A DNA stretch of 27,862 nucleotides from an uncultured Bacteroidales bacterium (GTDB lineage: Bacteria; Bacteroidota; Bacteroidia; Bacteroidales; Paludibacteraceae): positions 1 through 27,862 of the forward strand of contig CALFTM010000053.1 in NCBI GenBank assembly GCA_937916355.1, given 5' to 3'. The first letter of the stretch is position 1; every line of letters begins with the position of its first letter. Made by a program: the position numbers and the translations under genes. The notes beneath the pieces are model-generated. The model saw only the letters and a program-made list of their open reading frames with translations, made no database searches and was not told the DNA's origin. Below, in pieces: positions 23,862-27,862 of the stretch.

Positions 23862-24959
23862 TTAGGATTTTATATGAAATTTTTGATTGAATTTTTTGTT
23901 GAATAGATGGTCTTTAATGTTCTTGTAGAACTTCTTCTCATCTTGTAGGAACACGATGTGTAAAGGGATGTAGAAAATGTACGGTTTTAACGCATCAGGG
24001 AAATAATCGAGGGATTTCAATCTCACTGCATCCTTTTCTGTCGTTAAGATGATTTTTTTCTCATTTTCTATATCGTTGAATTTCGTTTCTACTTTTGAGA
24101 GGTCACTCTTCTTGAAGTTGTGATGGTCTGAGAAGTTGACAGGGATTATCTCTTTTGAGAATTTTTTCACATACTCCTCAAAAGTGTGAGGAGAAGCAAT
24201 TCCCGTAAGAGTGAGTGCAGAAATATCCGCATCTGCGGTATATTTCAGAGCCACTTCAGGGAAGAGAGCGACCGGCTCGTCATACTCTTGTGTGGTGAAG
24301 AATAGTTCTTGATAGGGGTATGGTTTCAGGTTTTTCTTGATGATCCTGAACTCGATGGAAGGTGTGTCCGCAGGACATTTCGTCACGATGATGATGTCAG
24401 CTCTCACAAGAGAAGAAACCGGTTCGCGGAGGTTGCCCAATGGAAGCATATCATCTTCCGTAACCATTCTGTTGTAGTCTATTAGCAGTATGGAAATGTC
24501 GGGTTTGACATAACGATGTTGAAAAGCGTCGTCGAGAATGATAATTTCGGGAGCCTCCTTTGGCTCTTTCATCATTTGGGATATACCCCTTCTTCTGTCT
24601 GCGTCGACAGCCACCATGACTTCTGGAAATTTCTGTTTCACTTGATAGGGTTCGTCCCCTGCTTTTTTTGCCCCATACTCTGTTGTGACCATCTGAAAAC
24701 CCTTGCTATCTCTCTTATACCCTCTGCTGAGGAACCCAACCTTATATTCTTGTGTGAGATGTCGGATGAGAAATTCAGAAAAAGGCGTTTTGCCAGTCCC
24801 TCCAACGGTTAGGTTCCCGACGGATATGATCGGCACGTCGAATGCCTTCGATGGCAAAATTCCACAATCGAAGAAGATATTTCGTAGTGTGACTACCCCC
24901 TTGTACACAAGGGAGATTGGCCACAATAATATTTTTAGCAAAAGCGGTTTTTCATTCAT
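23862..24959 (-). CDS. lpxK: Tetraacyldisaccharide 4'-kinase LpxK
   Basis: 365 residues from the ATG at 24959, which gives the family-like start MNEKPLLLKILLWPISLVYK (membrane helix). A further upstream ATG at 25022 would add 21 unlikely residues. The P-loop is GNLTVGGTGKTP (48-59), followed by LSRGYKR, AVDADRRRGI, ILDDAFQHR and GNLREPVSSL, all typical of LpxK. The enzyme phosphorylates the 4' position of lipid A at the inner membrane. It is first in a two-gene unit with punA. The 230-base gap upstream shows no clear promoter box on the minus strand. Confidence 0.93.
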   Translation of the reverse strand: MNEKPLLLKILLWPISLVYKGVVTLRNIFFDCGILPSKAFDVPIISVGNLTVGGTGKTPFSEFLIRHLTQEYKVGFLSRGYKRDSKGFQMVTTEYGAKKAGDEPYQVKQKFPEVMVAVDADRRRGISQMMKEPKEAPEIIILDDAFQHRYVKPDISILLIDYNRMVTEDDMLPLGNLREPVSSLVRADIIIVTKCPADTPSIEFRIIKKNLKPYPYQELFFTTQEYDEPVALFPEVALKYTADADISALTLTGIASPHTFEEYVKKFSKEIIPVNFSDHHNFKKSDLSKVETKFNDIENEKKIILTTEKDAVRLKSLDYFPDALKPYIFYIPLHIVFLQDEKKFYKNIKDHLFNKKFNQKFHIKS

Positions 24960-25144
24960 ATCAAAAAAGGGTATAGAGCGTAAAAAAATAATAAAAAGAA
25001 AAAGTTTGTTGTCCCTCACCAAAATAAGTGCCTTAAATATAGTGCTTTATTTTAAAGATTGCAAGTTTGACTGAATAAATATACAAAAAACACCTATTTT
25101 TTCTGTTTTTAGAGGGAGAATAGTATCGGAATTAAAAAAAATGT

Positions 25145-25152
25145 TACTTTTG
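25145..25152 (+). promoter_or_regulatory. Promoter -7 box of the DUF4878 lipoprotein gene
   Basis: TACTTTTG matches the -7 consensus 41 bases before the ATG at 25194. Confidence 0.45.
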
Positions 25153-25193
25153 CGTCTGGAAATTATTCAAAAAAAATTAATACTTAAATAGAG

Positions 25194-25547
25194 ATGAAAT
25201 TGAATTTTAAATTTAAATCAGTGTTAGTGGCATCGCTGGCATTTTTTATGACAAGTTGTACACAATCCCCTATGAGTGTTGCGGAGGATTTTTCAAACGC
25301 CTTGGCAAAAGGTAAAGTAGAGGAGGCAAAACAGTATTGTACAGAAAACACGGCTAAAATGATTGATATGGCAAGTTCTATGGGTTCGATGAAGATAGAC
25401 CCTAATTATCAATTCAATTGCCTGAGAGATTCTATTGTCGATAATACTGCGTATGTTTTCTACACTGAAAATGAAAGTACCAAAGAACGCATGATGACAT
25501 TGTACAAGATTGATGGTGAATGGAAGGTAAATATGAAAGGAAAATAA
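25194..25547 (+). CDS. DUF4878 lipoprotein
   Basis: 117 residues. The signal peptide ends FFMTSC (lipidated Cys about 22). The mature part follows the DUF4878 plan, an NTF2-like fold: a helix SVAEDFSNALAKGKVEEAKQY, a central strand region, and a final YKIDGEWKVNM. Such lipoproteins are frequent in Bacteroidetes, with no known activity. Its last 28 bases overlap the start of the next gene in another frame, so the two are probably translationally coupled. Confidence 0.85.
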   Translation: MKLNFKFKSVLVASLAFFMTSCTQSPMSVAEDFSNALAKGKVEEAKQYCTENTAKMIDMASSMGSMKIDPNYQFNCLRDSIVDNTAYVFYTENESTKERMMTLYKIDGEWKVNMKGK

Positions 25548-26143
25548 TCGCCTTTTTTTTGATGTTGTTGCCGCTTGTCGGTACAATGTGTTCTGAAGAA
25601 AAAAAACTTAGCCCGTCAGCTTCTACTGATGGGCTAAATTTGTCTGTGCCATCTGGAATTTCTGATGGGGATTTGATTTGTCGTTTGGGGAATGGCTTTT
25701 TTTCTGGATACTTCCAGCGGTTAAATGGAAAAGATTGCCGTTTTTCTCATATTGGCATTCTCTCTTGTGAAGGTGATTCTGTTTTTGTTTACCACTCTGA
25801 GGCGAGTGAGCTGACGGGAGTGGGGCAGGTCATGAAGACTCCATTTGAAGAGTTCGCAAAGGATGCGCTGGAGTGGGAGATATTTCCGTTTGGGGATTCT
25901 GTCGTAGGGGCTGAGGTGGTGAAGAGGGCGGAGTTTTATCGGAGGAAGTCTACTCCCTTTGATTTGGACTTTGATTTGAGTAATGATTCAGCTCTTTATT
26001 GTACTGAATTGGTTGCAAAGTGTGTCAACCTCTCTTTTGGGAAAGATACGATTCTCCCAACTGGGGAAATCAATGGTTTGCGATATTATAGTGTGGATGA
26101 TGTTTTGCTTATCCTGAAAGATAAGAGAGTGATTGTTGAGTGA
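25520..26143 (+). CDS. YiiX/YebB-like (permuted NlpC/P60) secreted hydrolase
   Basis: 207 residues. A hydrophobic signal (IIAFFLMLLPLVG, about 9-21) is followed by Cys24, but GTMC is a poor lipobox, so whether it is lipidated is uncertain. The domain starts at ISDGDLICRLGNG and has the permuted-papain catalytic pair: His77 in CRFSHIGIL and Cys161 in ALYCTELVAKC. Family members are thought to cleave or transfer peptide or acyl bonds in the envelope. The ATG at 25520 lies inside the end of the DUF4878 gene. A bidirectional hairpin terminator follows. Confidence 0.78.
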   Translation: MEGKYERKIIAFFLMLLPLVGTMCSEEKKLSPSASTDGLNLSVPSGISDGDLICRLGNGFFSGYFQRLNGKDCRFSHIGILSCEGDSVFVYHSEASELTGVGQVMKTPFEEFAKDALEWEIFPFGDSVVGAEVVKRAEFYRRKSTPFDLDFDLSNDSALYCTELVAKCVNLSFGKDTILPTGEINGLRYYSVDDVLLILKDKRVIVE

Positions 26144-26159
26144 GAATTTTAAAAAAAGA

Positions 26160-26184
26160 AAAGGTGCATGAAAAATGCACCTTT
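26160..26184. terminator. Bidirectional terminator between the YiiX-like gene and rpsU
   Basis: A 10-bp perfect stem AAAGGTGCAT / ATGCACCTTT with loop GAAAA. On the minus strand the stem is followed by TCTTTTTTT, so it is strongest for rpsU. Confidence 0.78.
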
Positions 26185-26198
26185 AAATCTTCCGTATG

Positions 26199-26393
26199 TT
26201 ATTGTTCTTCAGCTCTCTTCAATTGCTGAACATAGATTGCGTGAATCTTTTGTTGACGCTTGATAACAGACGGTTTTTCGAACTGTTGTCTGTTTCTCAA
26301 TTCCTTGATGACACCAGTCTTCTCGAATTTTCTCTTAAATTTCTTCAAGGCTTTCTCTATGTTCTCGCCTTCTTTTACTTGAACTACAATCAT
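26199..26393 (-). CDS. rpsU: 30S ribosomal protein bS21
   Basis: 64 residues, highly basic and helical (MIVVQVKEGENIEKALKKFK, then KRQQKIHAIYVQQLKR), the length and sequence of Bacteroidetes bS21. It binds the small subunit next to the 3' end of 16S rRNA. In flavobacteria bS21 helps occlude the anti-Shine-Dalgarno and its own mRNA has a Shine-Dalgarno. Here only a partial AGAAAG lies 5 bases before the ATG, so such autoregulation is possible but weakly supported. A good promoter lies at 26489-26520, leaving a leader of about 90 bases. Confidence 0.93.
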   Translation of the reverse strand: MIVVQVKEGENIEKALKKFKRKFEKTGVIKELRNRQQFEKPSVIKRQQKIHAIYVQQLKRAEEQ

Positions 26394-26488
26394 ATTGTCT
26401 TTCTATTAATTTTGTTTTTTTATTTGCTATTTCTTTAACAATGAGCTTTAAGGATATTTATGTGGCAAATACTTCCAAAAAGCGACCG

Positions 26489-26520
26489 CAAAAATAAGTA
26501 TTTTTTTTTAATTGAGCAAA
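26489..26520 (-). promoter_or_regulatory. Promoter of rpsU
   Basis: Minus-strand TTTG (26520-26517), a 20-base spacer and TATTTTTG (26496-26489) make a near-perfect Bacteroidetes promoter upstream of rpsU. Confidence 0.65.
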
Positions 26521-26578
26521 AAGGTTGCCTTTTTTTTCTGTGTAAAATTAAAAAAGTCCCATGCCCTCCCGTTTGTTT

Positions 26579-26593
26579 CCTGATTTTGTCAGG
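26579..26593. terminator. Small hairpin after the secreted-protein gene
   Basis: CCTGA / TCAGG with a 5-base loop lies 15 bases past the stop of the minus-strand gene at 26608. On the minus strand a T6 run comes 24 bases later. Weak. Confidence 0.35.
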
Positions 26594-26607
26594 TTGTTTT
26601 TAATTTA

Positions 26608-27489
26608 TCATTCTAATTTTAGGTGCTTTACGAACGAGAGTTTTCTTAGGTATAAGAGCGAATGATACCAAAACTTTCTATATAGTCTATCTTCAGAAGA
26701 TCCGTTTGCTTGATTTAGCAGAGAGAGATCTGCGGAAAAGGGTGTTGCCGGTGCTTCATCAGTGTCCAAGGCTCTCAAAAGGATTTGTCCGTGATTGTCG
26801 AAGATATGTCGGTTCATAAAATCCTCAGGCAGTAGTTGGTCAATCTTTTTCAATAGGTTGATGTTTGCATTGATTAGAAGGGTGTTTTTGTAGAATATGT
26901 TCCAAGGCAAAGCATACCCTACTTTGCCTCCAATGTCGCTAAGTATGTCTATCGTGTCCCTGTTCTCGTTTGATATTTGTATGTGAAATAGGTGTGTGTA
27001 CGTGCTATGACTTACTTGGAGAACAGATTTGGAAAAAACAGAGTCGGAAAGGGAATCCCATTGGGTAATGTCCATTTTCATACTCGTATTTTTATATAGG
27101 AGGGGAAGCAGATCCAAATCGTTCTGTGTTACTTCCAGCTCATTTTTGGCCGGTAGTGCGTAGGGTTGTTCGTCAATCTCTTTGAGGATTTTTTCAATCT
27201 CCTTCTTTGTGACGGTGTTGTAGAAATTTTGTGTGTTGTTTTCTCCAGTTCCGCTTGATTTCCGGTAGGAGACCGCTAATGTGGAGTCGTCGATTTCGTC
27301 GTACTTCACTACTTCCCAGCCTGTCGCACCAATACATCCCCAATCAATGTCGCTCAGGCGAATGGATTTTATCGGAGAGGAAAAGAAGGAGTTGAGAGGA
27401 TGGTCGTCTCCTCCTGTTTTGAAGGGAGATTGTCCGTTCGCGGTAAAAAGGAGGCATAACGAAAGCGATATAAGTAAAATATTTTTCAT
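26608..27489 (-). CDS. Secreted protein of unknown function
   Basis: 293 residues from the ATG at 27489, which places a clear signal peptide at the start (MKNILLISLSLCLLFTANGQ, cleavage around residue 20). The frame runs open further upstream to 27540, but that part overlaps the promoter. The mature protein begins SPFKTGGDDHPLNSFFSSPI and is polar with alternating strands and helices. I recognise no domain, catalytic motif or repeat. A single-gene unit with its own promoter, predicted periplasmic or surface-exposed. Function unknown. Confidence 0.75.
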   Translation of the reverse strand: MKNILLISLSLCLLFTANGQSPFKTGGDDHPLNSFFSSPIKSIRLSDIDWGCIGATGWEVVKYDEIDDSTLAVSYRKSSGTGENNTQNFYNTVTKKEIEKILKEIDEQPYALPAKNELEVTQNDLDLLPLLYKNTSMKMDITQWDSLSDSVFSKSVLQVSHSTYTHLFHIQISNENRDTIDILSDIGGKVGYALPWNIFYKNTLLINANINLLKKIDQLLPEDFMNRHIFDNHGQILLRALDTDEAPATPFSADLSLLNQANGSSEDRLYRKFWYHSLLYLRKLSFVKHLKLE

Positions 27490-27510
27490 ATATTGATTCT
27501 GATTTTTTGA

Positions 27511-27541
27511 CAAAAATATACAAAATATTGGTACAGACAAA
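27511..27541 (-). promoter_or_regulatory. Promoter of the secreted-protein gene
   Basis: Minus-strand TTTG (27541-27538), a 19-base spacer and TATTTTTG (27518-27511) fit the Bacteroidetes consensus closely and lie 21 bases before the chosen ATG, supporting that start. Confidence 0.65.
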
Positions 27542-27862
27542 GGAGAGGGATAGCGTGTCGATTGAGTGTCAGATGTTTGAATGTTTCTGATAGTCAGTTG
27601 AATAGATAAAATTATTGAAAATTAAATTCGCTCATATCTTTGTAAAAGCATGAGTTTTTTGTAATAGCAAAAAATTTATTTGCTTAAACACCTCTTAGTA
27701 GATAGAGCTACCGAATAGGAAATTTTTTATAATATAATTAAGAATTAAGTGTGAACAACCTCCATTGACAACCCGTTTTTAGGAGGTAATTGATTGCGTT
27801 TACTATGATTAATTTTTGTTACACCTCTATGAAATCACGACCAAAACATTATCTTTGCAGAA
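27542..27862 (+). other. AT-rich right-edge region without a recognisable gene
   Basis: No credible coding frame on either strand. Plus-strand -7 boxes TATCTTTG occur at 27635-27642 (with TTG 17 bases upstream) and again at 27850-27857, so a rightward gene probably begins just beyond the window. A CCTCC (27759-27763) and an AGGAGGT (27781-27787) can pair with each other. Confidence 0.4.

Noticed and set aside
1..27862. CRISPR array, tRNA or rRNA genes
   Set aside because: I saw no regularly spaced direct repeats and no cloverleaf or rRNA-like conserved stretches anywhere in the window.

Overview
The window looks like a chromosomal segment of a Bacteroidota bacterium, most likely order Bacteroidales. 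The evidence is AT-rich DNA, many -7 boxes of the Bacteroidetes form TAnnTTTG, few Shine-Dalgarno sequences, lineage-typical families (DUF4230, DUF4268, DUF4878, DUF2149, bS21, trimeric-type purine nucleoside phosphorylase next to lpxK), and a tyrosine integrase and HTH gene of the kind found on Bacteroides mobile elements. I cannot name genus or species.

Left part (197-12422, all minus strand): one long, tightly packed operon for an aryl-polyene/flexirubin-type polyketide. In transcription order it encodes an O-methyltransferase, an ApeP-like dehydratase, a ketosynthase (KS), two DUF4230 proteins (one a lipoprotein, one membrane-anchored), a cysteine-less KS-like protein, an acyl carrier protein, a KS plus chain-length-factor pair, a small ArnE/EamA-like transporter, a FabZ/ApeI-like dehydratase, a family-2 glycosyltransferase, and a fusion of an MMPL exporter, a PlsC acyltransferase and a short methyltransferase-like tail. 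Several genes overlap by ATGA-type junctions. The expected model is condensation and dehydration of an ACP-bound polyene on a minimal type II PKS, methylation of its aryl head, transfer to a lipid or sugar carrier, and export to the outer membrane. No ketoreductase, aryl-CoA/ACP ligase or ammonia lyase lies in the window. At the extreme left edge, positions 1-40 hold the first codons of a probable Rpn/PD-(D/E)XK nuclease gene.

Middle part (12423-17637): an accessory patchwork. It holds an orphan three-gene set resembling the end of an hmuYRSTUV haem operon (HmuT, ExbB-like HmuU, DUF2149 HmuV), a decayed unidentified gene, an Mrr-type restriction endonuclease, and the remains of a mobile element (an HTH gene truncated at its 3' end, the 5' end of a second small gene, and a tyrosine integrase broken by a stop and frameshifts).

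Right part (17638-27862): a more ordinary chromosomal region. It contains an LpxL/HtrB-like acyltransferase with a DUF4268 gene (minus), three tandem FKBP prolyl isomerases predicted for cytoplasm, periplasm and outer membrane (plus), a small PlsC acyltransferase, an Lrp/AsnC regulator, lpxK-punA (minus), a DUF4878 lipoprotein overlapping a YiiX-type NlpC/P60 protein (plus), rpsU (minus) and an unrecognised secreted protein (minus). The last 370 bases carry promoter-like boxes but no recognisable gene.
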